Below, piece after piece: positions 1-7,672 of a stretch of DNA of 64,000 nt. The DNA is from DATBLE01 sp963791425 (lineage in GTDB: Bacteria; Actinomycetota; Thermoleophilia; Gaiellales; Gaiellaceae): positions 372,001-436,000 of the forward strand of contig CAWBSE010000004.1 of the NCBI GenBank assembly GCA_963791425.1, written 5' to 3'. The notes beneath the pieces were generated by a model. That model saw only the letters and a program-made list of their open reading frames with translations, ran no database searches and was not told where the DNA came from. Numbering within the stretch: position 1 is the stretch's first letter; each line of letters starts with the position of its first letter. A program made the position numbers and the translations under genes.

Positions 1-465
1 GGCCATGACCTCGTCGTAGCGCTCGCCCAGCCAGGGACGGTCCACCCACAGCCCGCCGTCGCGGCCGAGCAGGATGTCGCCGAATACGACGGCGCGGTGT
101 CCGGGGATCCAGAAGACGAGTTCGTCGAACGGTTCGGCCGCCACCTCCACGCCGCCCGCGCCCTCGCCGACCGTGGCGTCGTAGCGCTCGGCCAGCTCGG
201 CCGTGCTGCGCCGGTGCGCCTCGACCGTCATGAGGATGCGCACGGGTCGTCCGAGGCGCTCGACGTCGCGGTCGAGCGCCGCGTAGAACCGGTCGCGGTC
301 CTCCGGCGGGACGAGCGGGTCGATGAGCACGATCGCGTCCGGCCCCTCGTAGAAATAGCAGGAGACCTCCTGCTCCCAGCCCTCGGGGCCGCCGTCGGCG
401 GGCGTCCAGGCCGGGTGGAGTCCCGTCCACCGCCACAGCCCGGTTGCAATCTCCTGGACACGCAC
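1..465 (-). CDS. Metallo-beta-lactamase-fold hydrolase-like protein (partial, C-terminus off the window)
   Basis: The minus strand is open from a GTG at 465 to the left edge, giving 155 residues of an incomplete protein. It begins MRVQEIATGLWRWTG, then a strand ending YEGPDAIVLIDPLVPP and later VFWIPGHRAVVFGDILLG. This beta-strand pattern is that of MBL-fold hydrolases of the kind annotated as MBL-like proteins in actinobacteria. The usual HxHxDH metal motif is absent: the equivalent loop reads MTVEAHRRSTAEL. It may therefore be a non-catalytic or divergent member. The start has no ATG alternative. It diverges from the cupredoxin gene at 514. Confidence 0.6.
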   Translation of the reverse strand, partial: MRVQEIATGLWRWTGLHPAWTPADGGPEGWEQEVSCYFYEGPDAIVLIDPLVPPEDRDRFYAALDRDVERLGRPVRILMTVEAHRRSTAELAERYDATVGEGAGGVEVAAEPFDELVFWIPGHRAVVFGDILLGRDGGLWVDRPWLGERYDEVMA

Positions 466-513
466 CGCGTCTCTATCCTGGCAGGGAAGGGGACATCACC
501 CGGAAGGAGCTCC

Positions 514-879
514 ATGAAACGATTTCGCATGCTCACGCTGATCGCCGCCCTCGCGGGGACACTTGTCGTCGCCTCCGCCTCGAACGCCAGGCCGACCGTG
601 ACCAAGCTGGTCGGAACGGTTGGGCCGGGCTTCACGATCACGCTGAAGAAGAACGGCAAGGCGTTCAAGACGCTGGATGACGGCATGTACTCGATCACCG
701 TCACGGACAAGTCGAACATCCACAACTTCCACCTGCGCGGCCCCGGGGTCAACAAGGAGATCACGAAGATCGGCTTCGTCGGCAAGAAGACGGTCGTCGT
801 CAAGCTCGCGAAGGGCAGGTACAAGTTCGTCTGTGACCCGCACCTCACGACGATGAAGGGCAGCTTCACCGTCTCCTAA
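514..879 (+). CDS. Secreted cupredoxin-like (plastocyanin fold) protein, copy 1
   Basis: This 121-residue protein has a signal peptide (basic MKRFRM, then a hydrophobic stretch to about residue 24). A compact cupredoxin beta-barrel follows. The type 1 copper ligands are all visible: His70 in the NIHNFH motif, and Cys107, His110 and Met114 in a C-x2-H-x3-M loop. It probably binds copper outside the cell as an electron carrier or copper scavenger, but no redox partner is adjacent. An AAGGAG ribosome-binding site at about 503-508 supports the ATG. The next gene is a paralogue 34 bp downstream. Confidence 0.85.
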   Translation: MKRFRMLTLIAALAGTLVVASASNARPTVTKLVGTVGPGFTITLKKNGKAFKTLDDGMYSITVTDKSNIHNFHLRGPGVNKEITKIGFVGKKTVVVKLAKGRYKFVCDPHLTTMKGSFTVS

Positions 880-901
880 ATCCGCTGCTGCGTTCGCGGC
901 G

Positions 902-907
902 TACTGT
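902..907 (+). promoter_or_regulatory. Leaderless -10 box of cupredoxin 2
   Basis: TACTGT lies exactly 6 nt before the ATG at 914, which would place the transcription start on the start codon. No Shine-Dalgarno sequence fits in the gap. No convincing -35 box is visible. Confidence 0.45.
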
Positions 908-913
908 TCTCCC

Positions 914-1276
914 ATGAAGCTCATCTGCACACTCCTCGCCGCCGGCTCGGTCGCGTTGCTCGCGACTGTGACCGTGACCGCGGCGCCCATGTCACCGCCG
1001 AAGCTGGTCGGGGCGGTCGGCCCCGGCTTCACGATCTCGTTGAAGCAGAACGGCAAGGCGGTCAAGACGCTGAAGGCCGGCGCCTACACGTTCGTCGTCT
1101 CCGACAAAGCGAACATCCACAACTTCCAACTCCAGGGCAACGGGCTGAACCGCGCGCTCACGAGCGTCCCGTTCGTGGGGACGAAGACCGTGATCATCAC
1201 GCTCAAGAAGGGCACGTACAAGTACTTCTGTGTGCCCCACCAGAGCTCGATTCACGGCACTTTCAAGGTCGCGTAG
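914..1276 (+). CDS. Secreted cupredoxin-like protein, copy 2 (axial Met replaced by Ile)
   Basis: This 120-residue paralogue of the gene at 514 has the same architecture: signal peptide to about residue 24, a KLVGAVGPGF strand and a NIHNF motif. Copper ligands His69, Cys106 and His109 are kept. The residue at the axial-ligand position is Ile113 instead of Met, as in high-potential copper sites such as some laccases. The pair therefore probably arose by tandem duplication followed by tuning of redox potential; this is inference. The start is preceded by a TACTGT box and no ribosome-binding site. Confidence 0.85.
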   Translation: MKLICTLLAAGSVALLATVTVTAAPMSPPKLVGAVGPGFTISLKQNGKAVKTLKAGAYTFVVSDKANIHNFQLQGNGLNRALTSVPFVGTKTVIITLKKGTYKYFCVPHQSSIHGTFKVA

Positions 1277-1288
1277 CCCGCGGAACGA

Positions 1289-1663
1289 CTACGACAGCGG
1301 GAGCGGCTCGGCCGCTCCCGCTGTGATCGTCCATGCGAGCAGCTCGCCGGTCGGCCGCGAGAGGATCAGGTACGGCCGGCCTTCCCACTGGCCGATGTTC
1401 GCGATGTCCGTCCGCGACGGCTTCGCCGAGTCGGTCGGGTGCGAGTGGAAGACGGCGAGCTCGTATCCGTCGTCCTCGAGATAGAAGTCCATCGGGTCGC
1501 GCGGCCGCAGCTCGAACCGGTACGGGCTCGCCGCGGCGTTGTCGGCGGCGAGGTAGCGCTCGGCGACGCCGTCGCGGAAGGCGATCAACCCGCACGCCTC
1601 GTTCGGCGCCTCCTCGTCCGCGTGCCGCGCGAGCTCCAGGCGAAGCTCGGCCGGGACTACCAC
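1289..1663 (-). CDS. mec: JAMM (MPN+) metalloprotease, Mec-like
   Basis: This 124-residue JAB/MPN protease has the zinc motif H-x-H-x10-D (HSHPTDSAKPSRTD) and the upstream catalytic Glu in NEACGL. In Mycobacterium, Mec cleaves cysteine from the C-terminal diglycine of the sulfur carrier CysO after CysM has added it. The GTG start overlaps the stop of the cysO-cysM fusion gene, so the two are translationally coupled. It is the last gene of a three-gene minus-strand operon. Family and role are well supported by context; the exact cleavage site in this organism is inferred. Confidence 0.88.
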   Translation of the reverse strand: MVVPAELRLELARHADEEAPNEACGLIAFRDGVAERYLAADNAAASPYRFELRPRDPMDFYLEDDGYELAVFHSHPTDSAKPSRTDIANIGQWEGRPYLILSRPTGELLAWTITAGAAEPLPLS

Positions 1664-2838
1664 CAGTGGCCGTGCTCCATCGCCGCACCGGCATCGGGTG
1701 CGTCCCAGAAGTCGGCGGAGAGGTACTTCCAGCCGCCGTCGGCGAGGATGCAGACGACGACGCCCTCGTCGAGCTCCTCGGCCATTCGGCGTGCGACGTG
1801 GACGACCGCACCGGACGAGACGCCGGCAAAGATCGCTTCCTGCTCGATCAGCGCCCGCAGGCCGGCGAGCGACTCGGCGTTCGAGACGAGCAATTTCCGG
1901 TCGAGCCTGGCGACGTCGAGGATCGGCGGGACGTAGCCGTCCTCCAGCGAGCGGAGTCCCATCACGGGGTCGCCCGGCAGCGGCTCGGCCGCGGCGACGA
2001 CGACGTCGGGGAAGGTCTCGCGGACGCGCTCGCCGGCGCCCATCAGCGTCCCGCCGGTGCCGAGCCCGGCGACGAGCACGTCGACGCGGTCGAGCGCCTC
2101 GGCGATCTCCGCGCCCGTGCCCTCGTAGTGGGCGCGCGGGTTCGCCTCGTTCGCGTACTGGAACGGCATGAACAGCCGCGAGTCGCGCTCGGCCAGCTCG
2201 AGCGCGAGACGGACGGCGCCGTTCGAGCCCTCCTCCGCCGGTGACTCGACGACCCCCGCGCCGTAGATCTGCAGCAGCCGGCGGCGCTCCTCGGTCGCGT
2301 TCGCGGGCATCACGCACGTGAGCGGGTAGCCCTTCAGCTTCGCGACCATCGCGAGCGCGATTCCGGTGTTGCCGCTGGTCGGCTCGATCAGCGTGCGCCC
2401 GGGCTCCAGCTCGCCGGAGGCCTCGGCCGCCTCGATCATCGCCAGCGCGACGCGGTCCTTGATCGACCCGGTCGGGTTGGCGCCCTCGAGCTTCGCGTAG
2501 ATCTGGACGCCCGACTTCGGTGCGAGGCGTGTCAGCTCGACGAGCGGCGTGTCGCCGATCAGGTCGAGCAGGCCGGGGGCGAGGCGGCTCGCGCCGCCGG
2601 CCATCGCCGGCAGCAGGATCACCGTCGCGCCCTCCGGGACCGGCGTCTCGAGCTCCTCGAGCGTGCGGATGTCCTCGCCGTCGACGTAGACGTTCGCGTA
2701 CTGCAGCTGTCCCTCGAGCCCGGGGAAGCGGGCGGTGAGGTCGTCCAGGATCTCGCCGACGGTGTTGCCGACGCCGGGCACCTCGCGCTCGCCGCCGGTG
2801 GCGGTGCGCAGCGTGGGTGGGATCCGCACCTTCGTCAT
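1657..2838 (-). CDS. cysM: CysO-CysM fusion: ThiS/MoaD-type sulfur carrier joined to cysteine synthase
   Basis: One 393-residue frame holds two proteins that are separate in mycobacteria. Residues 1-82 are a ubiquitin-like sulfur carrier ending LLPAMAGG, the diglycine tail normally thiocarboxylated at its C-terminus. Residues 83-393 are a PLP-dependent cysteine synthase starting ASRLAPGLLDLIGDTPLVEL, with the PLP lysine at about 127 (NPTGSIKDR) and the substrate loop PTSGNTG. The protein ends in a tryptophan pair. CysM takes sulfide from CysO thiocarboxylate to convert O-phosphoserine to cysteine. No stop codon or credible new start lies at the junction (diglycine codons 2593-2598). The ATG overlaps the stop of the rhodanese-E1 gene (ATGA), and the stop overlaps the JAMM gene start. 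Confidence 0.9.
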   Translation of the reverse strand: MTKVRIPPTLRTATGGEREVPGVGNTVGEILDDLTARFPGLEGQLQYANVYVDGEDIRTLEELETPVPEGATVILLPAMAGGASRLAPGLLDLIGDTPLVELTRLAPKSGVQIYAKLEGANPTGSIKDRVALAMIEAAEASGELEPGRTLIEPTSGNTGIALAMVAKLKGYPLTCVMPANATEERRRLLQIYGAGVVESPAEEGSNGAVRLALELAERDSRLFMPFQYANEANPRAHYEGTGAEIAEALDRVDVLVAGLGTGGTLMGAGERVRETFPDVVVAAAEPLPGDPVMGLRSLEDGYVPPILDVARLDRKLLVSNAESLAGLRALIEQEAIFAGVSSGAVVHVARRMAEELDEGVVVCILADGGWKYLSADFWDAPDAGAAMEHGHWW

Positions 2839-4007
2839 GCGTGCGCTCTCGGGCCTGCACAGAACTCGACGTAGTCGATGTACTCGGTGATCGTCGGGTG
2901 CTCGCCGCAGACCGGGCAGGCCGGATCCTTGCGGAGCGAGACCTCCGTGAACGAGGCGGCGAGCGCGTCGTAGAGGAGCAACCGGCCGACGAGCGGGTCG
3001 CCCATGCCGAGCGCGACCTTCAGCGCCTCGGTCGCCTGGATCGAGCCGATGACGCCCGGGAGCACGCCCAGCACGCCGCCCTCGGCGCAGCTCGGCGCGA
3101 GCTCGGGCGGCGGCGGAGACGGGAACAGGCAGCGGTAGCACGGGCCCTCATGCGGCTTGAAGACGGTGACCTGGCCCTCGAAGCGGTAGATCGAGCCGTG
3201 GACGACCGGAATCTTGTGCCACACCGATGCGTCGTTCAGCAGGTACCGCGTCGGGAAGTTGTCGGCACCGTCGACGATCACGTCCCAGCCCTCGCCGAGG
3301 ATCCGGTCGACGTTCTCGGACGTGAGCCGCTCCTGGAATGTCTTGACGGTGACGTCGGGGTTGAGCGCCTCGATCGTGCGCTTCGCCGACTCGGCCTTCG
3401 AGTCGCCGAGCCGCTCGGTCGAGTGGACGATCTGCCGCTGGAGGTTGGAAGCGTCGACGACGTCGTCGTCGACGATCCCGAGCGTGCCGACGCCGGCGGC
3501 GGCGAGATAGAGGGAAGCGGGGGAGCCGAGGCCCCCGGCGCCGATCAGAAGGATCCGCGACTCGAGCAGCTTCAGCTGGCCCGCCTCGCCGACTTCCGGG
3601 ATCAGCAGGTGGCGGCTGTACCGGCGGCGCTGCTCCTCGCCGAGCGACTTCGGCAGCTCGGTGGGGAAGCCGCCGCGCTTCCACTCGGTGTAGCCGCCCG
3701 CGAGATTGACGACGTCGCCGTAGCCGAGCTCCTCGAGCGTTTTCGCGGAGAAGGCCGACCGGGAACCGACGGCGCAGTAGACGACGATGCGCGCGTCGTG
3801 GTCGGGGACGGCGTTCTCGATCCGCGACTCGAGGTTGCCGCGCGGCACGTGGATCGCGCCGGGGATGTGGCCCTCGTCCCACTCGTTCACCTCGCGGACG
3901 TCGAGCCAGACGGTCGTTCCGTCGCCGAGCGCAGGCGCGGCCGCCTGGGCGTCGACCTCCTCGATCTCGGCCTTGACCTGGTTCAGGAGTTCGCGATAGG
4001 TGGTCAT
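2835..4007 (-). CDS. moeZ: Rhodanese-E1 (MoeZ/ThiF-like) sulfur-carrier adenylyltransferase/sulfurtransferase
   Basis: This 390-residue enzyme should adenylate the diglycine end of ThiS/MoaD-type carriers and load sulfur on it. Residues about 30-115 are a rhodanese domain with active Cys78 in YCAVGSRS. From about 125 comes the E1 domain with the ATP loop GAGGLGSP at 156-163, the DASNLQRQ motif, and zinc cysteine pairs CYRC and CPVC. In MoeZ and MOCS3 the rhodanese domain is C-terminal, so the order here is reversed. It is the first gene of the operon with the CysO-CysM fusion and the JAMM protease. The ATG is 79 bp from the divergent TPR gene. Confidence 0.88.
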   Translation of the reverse strand: MTTYRELLNQVKAEIEEVDAQAAAPALGDGTTVWLDVREVNEWDEGHIPGAIHVPRGNLESRIENAVPDHDARIVVYCAVGSRSAFSAKTLEELGYGDVVNLAGGYTEWKRGGFPTELPKSLGEEQRRRYSRHLLIPEVGEAGQLKLLESRILLIGAGGLGSPASLYLAAAGVGTLGIVDDDVVDASNLQRQIVHSTERLGDSKAESAKRTIEALNPDVTVKTFQERLTSENVDRILGEGWDVIVDGADNFPTRYLLNDASVWHKIPVVHGSIYRFEGQVTVFKPHEGPCYRCLFPSPPPPELAPSCAEGGVLGVLPGVIGSIQATEALKVALGMGDPLVGRLLLYDALAASFTEVSLRKDPACPVCGEHPTITEYIDYVEFCAGPRAHA

Positions 4008-4086
4008 TGGTTCAAAAAAGATAGCGGTTCCGAGCAGGGATGAAAACGCCGGAGGCCCTGAGGTATTCCCGGCGCCGGTAACGTCG

Positions 4087-5049
4087 ATGCTCGTGAGTTC
4101 CCGCGCGCGCCTCTATGCAATCGTCGCGGCCTGCGCCGTCGCCGCCGCCGGGCTGACCGTCGGCGTCACGCTCGCGACCCGCACGCCGACGCCGAAACGA
4201 CCGGCCGGCCAGGCCGGTTCGCCGCCGCTCGTCCTCGATCTCGGGGTGCGCACCGACCCCGAGGCGGTCGCGCTCCGGCGCGCGTCGAACCTCTACAACG
4301 GAGGGAAGCTCGCCCAGGCGGCGCCGATCTTCGCCCGGTACGGCTCGCTCGAGGCGCAGGTGGGGACGGCGCTCGCGAACTGGCCGCGCGGCTTCGGGAC
4401 GCTGACCGAGCTCGCCCAGACGCACCCGCGCAGCTCGCTTGCGCTGCTGCACCAGGGCCTCGGGCTGTACTGGAACGGCGACCTGCCGGCGGCGAAGGCC
4501 GCGTGGCGGAAGGCGCGCACGGCCCAGCCGGACACGTCGTACTCGCTGCGCGCGGAAGACCTCCTACACCCGAGGTTCCCGCGCAGCCTGCCGACCTTCG
4601 TGCCGAGCTTCCCCTCGCCGGCGGTGCTCGACCGGCTCTCGCCGCCGCAGCAGCTCGCCTACCTGGAGCACCACGCCGGAACGGAGCGGGGGAAGCTGCT
4701 CTACGGCGTCGCGATGCAGCGGCTGGGCCGCCAGGTCTCGGCCGTGCGCGAGTTCGACGCCGCGTCGAAGCTCGCGCCGGACGACGCCGAGGCGCAGGTC
4801 GCGGCCGCCGTCGGGCGCTTCGACAAGGCCGACCCGTCGCTGACGTTCTCGCGGCTTGGCCCGCTGGCGCAGCGCTTTCCGAAGAACCAGAGCGTCCGCT
4901 TCCACCTCGGGCTGTGCCTGCTGTGGCTCGGCAGCGTGAAGCAGGCGCGGCAGGAACTGCGGCTCGCACGCAATCTCGGACCGAAGACGCCGCTAGGCCT
5001 GCAGTCGAGCCGGTTTCTGACCACGCTCGCAGGAATCAAGACCGGCTGA
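4087..5049 (+). CDS. Membrane-anchored tetratricopeptide-repeat protein
   Basis: This 320-residue protein starts with a short basic segment and one hydrophobic anchor (about residues 8-29). A Pro/Thr-rich linker follows, then helical repeats of TPR type in which alanine- and leucine-rich pairs such as LGLYWNGDLPAAKAAWRKA and FHLGLCLLWLGSVKQARQEL recur. It is probably an extracytoplasmic scaffold protein of unknown role. I chose the ATG at 4087 because it begins at the membrane anchor; an in-frame upstream extension would overlap the divergent moeZ-like gene. It lies 131 bp upstream of the principal sigma factor gene. Confidence 0.75.
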   Translation: MLVSSRARLYAIVAACAVAAAGLTVGVTLATRTPTPKRPAGQAGSPPLVLDLGVRTDPEAVALRRASNLYNGGKLAQAAPIFARYGSLEAQVGTALANWPRGFGTLTELAQTHPRSSLALLHQGLGLYWNGDLPAAKAAWRKARTAQPDTSYSLRAEDLLHPRFPRSLPTFVPSFPSPAVLDRLSPPQQLAYLEHHAGTERGKLLYGVAMQRLGRQVSAVREFDAASKLAPDDAEAQVAAAVGRFDKADPSLTFSRLGPLAQRFPKNQSVRFHLGLCLLWLGSVKQARQELRLARNLGPKTPLGLQSSRFLTTLAGIKTG

Positions 5050-5124
5050 CGCGAAGATAGGTCGTTCGGCCCATGGCGGTCGTCCGCTGCTTCAGGCACA
5101 CTGCCGCCTTCTTGAACGGGGCGT

Positions 5125-5153
5125 TTGACGGGACACCAGGTGACGGCTAGCTT
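5125..5153 (+). promoter_or_regulatory. Putative housekeeping promoter of sigA
   Basis: TTGACG (5125-5130) and TAGCTT (5148-5153) are separated by 17 nt. The predicted start site is near 5160, leaving a leader of about 20 nt that holds the GGGAGGGG ribosome-binding site at 5166-5173. Confidence 0.5.
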
Positions 5154-5180
5154 GTCGGCCTTGACGGGAGGGGTTGCACA

Positions 5181-6257
5181 ATGAGCGCTACCGAGACGGT
5201 CGTGGTCGAGGTTCGTGTCGCCGTACTAGAGACGGACGAGGCGAAAACGCTGTTGGAGGCCGGCAAGGAGTCCGGCTCGCTGACCGCGGATGAAATCACC
5301 CTGGCGCTCGACGAGCTCGATCTCGACGCCGGCCAGATCGACGACTTCTACCAGGCCCTCGACGAGCTGCAGATCGAGGTCGTGGCCGTCGAGGAAGAGG
5401 AAGCGGTCGCGGAGGAAGTCGAGGCCCAGGAGGTCTCCACTGACTCGCTCCAGCTCTTCCTGAAGGACGTCGGCCGGGTCGACCTGCTCACCGCCGCCCA
5501 AGAAGTCGAGCTGGCGAAGCGCATCGAGCGCGGCGACCATCGCGCGAAGCAGGAGATGGTCGAGGCGAACCTTCGCCTGGTCGTCTCGATCGCGAAGCGC
5601 TACCGCAACCAGGGCCTGCCCTTCCTCGATCTGATCCAGGAAGGCACGATCGGCCTCGTTCGCGCCGCGGAGAAGTTCGACTACCGCAAGGGCTTCAAAT
5701 TCTCGACGTACGCGACGTGGTGGATCCGCCAGGCGGTCGCCCGCGCGCTTGCCGACAAGGCCCGGACGATCCGGATGCCGGTGCACGTCGTCGAGAAGCT
5801 GAACAAGATCGTCCGCTCCGAGCGGAAGCTGCGCGCCGAGCTCGGCCGCGAGCCGCTCGCCGTCGAGATCGCCCGCGATCTCGACCTGACACCGGACGAG
5901 GTCGACCAGATCCGCCGCACCGCCCAGTCGCCGGTCTCGCTCGAGAAGCCGGTCGGTGACGAGGAGGAGTCGGAGTTCGGGCACTTCATCACCGACGAGA
6001 CCGCACCGCTGCCGGACGAGGCCGCCGAGGTCACGCTCCGCAAGGAGACCCTCGAGAAGATCCTCGGGCAGCTCTCGCAGCGCGAGCGGCGCGTCCTCGA
6101 GCTCCGCTACGGGCTGAACGGCGAGCACCCGCGGACGCTCGACGAGGTCGGCCGCGCGTTCAACGTCACCCGCGAGCGCATCCGGCAGATCGAGAACCAA
6201 TCGCTGAAGAAGCTGCGGGCGCTGTCCGACAGCCAGAAACTCCGCGACGTCGCCTAA
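5181..6257 (+). CDS. sigA: Principal RNA polymerase sigma factor (sigma-70 / SigA)
   Basis: This 358-residue sigma factor has, in order: a short acidic region 1.1-like N-terminus, region 1.2 (DSLQLFLKDVGRVDLLTAAQE), region 2 with the core-binding and -10-reading stretch (KFSTYATWWIRQAVARAL), region 3, and region 4 with the -35-reading helix-turn-helix (TLDEVGRAFNVTRERIRQIE). Its complete group 1 architecture makes it the likely housekeeping factor. The ATG has a strong GGGAGGGG ribosome-binding site 7 nt upstream. Two hairpins follow the stop. Confidence 0.93.
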   Translation: MSATETVVVEVRVAVLETDEAKTLLEAGKESGSLTADEITLALDELDLDAGQIDDFYQALDELQIEVVAVEEEEAVAEEVEAQEVSTDSLQLFLKDVGRVDLLTAAQEVELAKRIERGDHRAKQEMVEANLRLVVSIAKRYRNQGLPFLDLIQEGTIGLVRAAEKFDYRKGFKFSTYATWWIRQAVARALADKARTIRMPVHVVEKLNKIVRSERKLRAELGREPLAVEIARDLDLTPDEVDQIRRTAQSPVSLEKPVGDEEESEFGHFITDETAPLPDEAAEVTLRKETLEKILGQLSQRERRVLELRYGLNGEHPRTLDEVGRAFNVTRERIRQIENQSLKKLRALSDSQKLRDVA

Positions 6258-6265
6258 ACGCTCAC

Positions 6266-6323
6266 CGCGGCCTTCGGCCGCGAGTTCGCTCGCACGGGGG
6301 AAACAGCCGGTTTCCCCCGTGCG
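6266..6323 (+). terminator. Tandem hairpins downstream of sigA
   Basis: The first hairpin is a 7-bp stem at 6266-6272/6276-6282 with a 3-nt loop. The second is a perfect 13-bp stem at 6291-6303/6311-6323 with a 7-nt loop, followed by a C-rich tract ending in TT. The second should terminate sigA transcripts, although there is no true U-run. Confidence 0.65.
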
Positions 6324-6406
6324 CCCCCTTCCCTAAGCAGCTCGCACCTCAGCCGCCGGAGTGGGCCGCGCCCGCCATGTCGGTCGCGGCGGCGATTGGT
6401 GCCGCG

Positions 6407-6670
6407 TCAGGGCGCGGGCGCAGCGAAGATGAGCTCGATCCCGTTCCTGAGTCGAACGCGCAGGGCTTCTCCAGCATGGACGTAGTCGGCGCTGACGAAC
6501 GCGTCCTCTGAAAGCCAAGCGGAGAGACGGTCCGGACCAGGAGCGGGGAGCGTCTTGGCTCGGCTCCAAGGAAGTTTCGGGATCACCGGCGGTTCGAGGA
6601 TCGCAACGTGGAACGAAGCCAGGGTCGCGCCGTCGACGACGACGGAAACCCGTGTCTCCTCACCGATCAT
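6407..6670 (-). CDS. Small hypothetical protein
   Basis: This 87-residue protein from an ATG at 6670 (MIGEETRVSVVVDG) is rich in beta-type residues and ends RNGIELIFAAPAP. I recognise no domain, signal peptide or membrane segment. The same frame stays open upstream, so translation could begin at a TTG about 38 nt earlier. It faces sigA across the terminator and diverges from the acetamidase gene. Codon use fits coding, but evidence for expression is weak. Confidence 0.45.
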   Translation of the reverse strand: MIGEETRVSVVVDGATLASFHVAILEPPVIPKLPWSRAKTLPAPGPDRLSAWLSEDAFVSADYVHAGEALRVRLRNGIELIFAAPAP

Positions 6671-6742
6671 GCGCCAAAGGGCCTTCAACGTCTCTGCGTA
6701 GGTCAAGCTGGCCGAAGAGGCTACAGCTAGGTTTCTGCGGTC

Positions 6743-7657
6743 GTGACCGGGCATCGCATCTCGAAAGAGCAGGTCGTCTGGTCGTTCGGCCCCGACCTCC
6801 AGCCTGTGCTCGAGATCGATCCCGGCGAGACGGTCACGTTCGAGACGAACGACTGTTTCACGGGACAGATCACGAGCGAGGACGACCTCGTCACCTCGAT
6901 CGACCTGACACGGATCAACAGCGCGACCGGGCCGGTGGCGGTGCGTGGCGCCGAGCCCGGCGACTCGCTCGTCGTCGAGATCCTCGACGTGCGACCTGTC
7001 CAGTGGGGAGTGGCGACGCTCATTCCGGGATTCGGGCAGCTCACCCATCACATCCCGGGGCCGGTCACGCGGATGTTCGAGGTCAAGGACGGCGAGGTGC
7101 GGATGAACGACCGCGTCCGGTTCCCGGCGAAGCCGATGGTCGGCGTCGTCGGCGTCGCCACCGGCGGCGAGGAGACGCCGACCGGCCACGCCGGGGTGCA
7201 CGGCGGCAACCTCGACGACCACTTCCACGGCGCCGGGTCTCGGATCTACTTCCCGGTGCGGCAGCCGGGCGGCATGTTCGCCGTCGGCGACATGCACGCC
7301 GCGATGGGCGACGGCGAGATCTGCTTCACCGGCGTCGAGATCGCCGGCGAGGTCGACATCCGGTTCGGCCTGCTGAAGAGCAAGCAGGCGACGTGGCCGG
7401 TGACCGAGCTCGCCGACCGCTGGCTCCCACACGCAACCGCGCCCGACTACGCAGAGGCGCTCCAGCTCGTCTCCGAGGAGGCGGCGCGGATGCTCGTCGA
7501 TGAGCACGGATTCACGGTCGAGGACGCGTTCATCTTCCTGTCCGTGGCGTGCGACGCGGGCGTGGCGCAGGCGTGCAAGCCGGCCGAGGGTTTCGGCACG
7601 ATCGGGCGCTTCTCGATCCCGAAGATCGCCGCCTGCCCGGCGCCGTTCGCGGTGTAG
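6743..7657 (+). CDS. Acetamidase/formamidase family protein
   Basis: This 304-residue protein covers the whole FmdA/AmdA family fold, from the N-terminal DPGETVTFETNDCFTGQI strand to the GEETPTGHAGVHGGNLDDHF region typical of the active site. These enzymes hydrolyse formamide or short amides to ammonia and the acid in the cytoplasm. The start is GTG. No transporter or nitrogen regulator is adjacent; the next gene, an M20 peptidase, follows after 15 bp in the same direction and may be co-transcribed. Substrate cannot be fixed from sequence. Confidence 0.85.
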   Translation: MTGHRISKEQVVWSFGPDLQPVLEIDPGETVTFETNDCFTGQITSEDDLVTSIDLTRINSATGPVAVRGAEPGDSLVVEILDVRPVQWGVATLIPGFGQLTHHIPGPVTRMFEVKDGEVRMNDRVRFPAKPMVGVVGVATGGEETPTGHAGVHGGNLDDHFHGAGSRIYFPVRQPGGMFAVGDMHAAMGDGEICFTGVEIAGEVDIRFGLLKSKQATWPVTELADRWLPHATAPDYAEALQLVSEEAARMLVDEHGFTVEDAFIFLSVACDAGVAQACKPAEGFGTIGRFSIPKIAACPAPFAV

Positions 7658-7672
7658 CTAGATTTCGCGACC

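Noticed and set aside
4000..4086. Longer N-terminus for the TPR protein
   Set aside because: It would overlap the divergent moeZ-like start and puts polar residues before the membrane anchor.
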